Below are positions 41,471 through 41,561 of a DNA stretch of 41,561 nt, one piece after another (positions within the stretch are counted from its first letter, which is position 1; each line of letters begins with the position of its first letter). The notes under the pieces were generated by a model, which was not told where the DNA came from, ran no database searches, and saw only the letters and a list, made by a program, of their open reading frames with translations. Origin of the DNA: Macrococcoides caseolyticum (GTDB lineage Bacteria > Bacillota > Bacilli > Staphylococcales > Staphylococcaceae); NCBI RefSeq assembly GCF_002902665.1, contig NZ_PPRM01000050.1, positions 1 to 41,561 on the forward strand, read 5' to 3'. The translations under genes and the position numbers were made by a program.

Positions 41471-41561
41471 TGAACATCACCCAGTCAAGTAGACACTTAA
41501 AAAAATAAAAATTAATTACTCGGCTGTGCTTGTATTAGCGCAGCCATTTTTAATGATATAC
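41471..41561. mobile_element. Probable terminal end of an IS3-type insertion sequence
   Basis: TGAACATCACCCAGTCAAGT starting at 41471, followed by AGACACTT, resembles the TG-starting terminal repeats of IS3/IS150-type elements (the '...CAAGTAGACAC...' pattern). The window ends 90 bp later, so no transposase is visible. Recall-based identification; only extension of the sequence can prove it. It begins 20 bp after the putB stop. Confidence 0.4.
41522..41551 (+). terminator. Terminator downstream of putB
   Basis: GGCTGTGC (41522-41529) / GCGCAGCC (41538-41545), one mismatch, 8-nt loop, followed by ATTTTTAA on the + strand. It may end putB read-through or belong to the putative insertion sequence. 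Confidence 0.65.

Noticed and set aside
1-41561. Phage, toxin-antitoxin or defence island
   Set aside because: No integrase, nuclease, methylase or paired small toxin genes were found; the phosphotransferase at 18709-19500 is the conserved trmB partner and not a resistance gene.

Overview
The window looks like a chromosomal segment of a low-GC Firmicute of the family Staphylococcaceae, most likely Macrococcus or a close relative. Most proteins are of staphylococcal type, including a Rot/SarA-family regulator, a CcpA-AroA-MurC cluster, PepV and TcyABC. Gene order also follows the Bacillus subtilis 'yt' region (acuABC-ccpA-aroA-ytxGH-murC-sftA-ytpRQP, ytoP-ytzB, trmB-ytmP, pepV, murJ, leuS, ytqAB, ytpA, ytoA). 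It is mainly core genome with a few accessory patches. The species call is inference; no rRNA or tRNA gene is present to fix it.

Layout. 1-76: the 3' end of an IS30-type transposase. 117-2532 (+): acuABC, acetyl-CoA synthetase control. 2610-10018 (-): ccpA, the fused chorismate mutase/DAHP synthase, a sigma-B-type ytxGH stress pair, murC and the DNA translocase sftA. 10028-12918 (-): ytpR, ytpQ, a thioredoxin and a PTS IIC-like membrane protein. 13079-15274 (-): the cystine ABC transporter tcyABC. 15370-24000: M42 peptidase, ytzB, patB, trmB-ytmP, pepV, a second sigma-B-driven YtxH-like gene, and murJ with an rsuA-type pseudouridine synthase. 24112-28577: an FAD protein, an unusual long inverted repeat, a rhodanese, and leuS behind a T-box leader. 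28578-33231: MFS transporter, ytqAB, rot-like regulator and ytpA-like hydrolase, gamma carbonic anhydrase. 33232-36968: small membrane protein, nitroreductase, acetyltransferase, nucleotidase, and an AT-rich PadR/HAAS unit with palindromic operators. 36969-37494: no gene, but a 62-bp tandem repeat. 37495-41450: pnuC-nadR, a 44-aa peptide gene, thiT under a TPP riboswitch, and proline dehydrogenase. The right edge carries what looks like the terminal repeat of an IS3-type element.

How it works together. CcpA is encoded here, and cre-like sites occur at its own promoter region and inside the proline dehydrogenase promoter, which links carbon repression to proline use. Two YtxH-family genes each have a sigma-B-type promoter and so probably form part of the general stress response. 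leuS (T-box), thiT (TPP riboswitch) and tcyABC-patB (cystine uptake and a C-S lyase) are nutrient-responsive. nadR-pnuC is a compact nicotinamide riboside salvage unit.

No CRISPR array, phage or defence system was seen. The least explained structures are the tandem array of hairpin-bearing 62-bp units at 37075-37410 with its single-copy relatives, the inverted/direct repeat at 25357-25500, and the PadR-HAAS unit with a 36-codon overlapping ORF.
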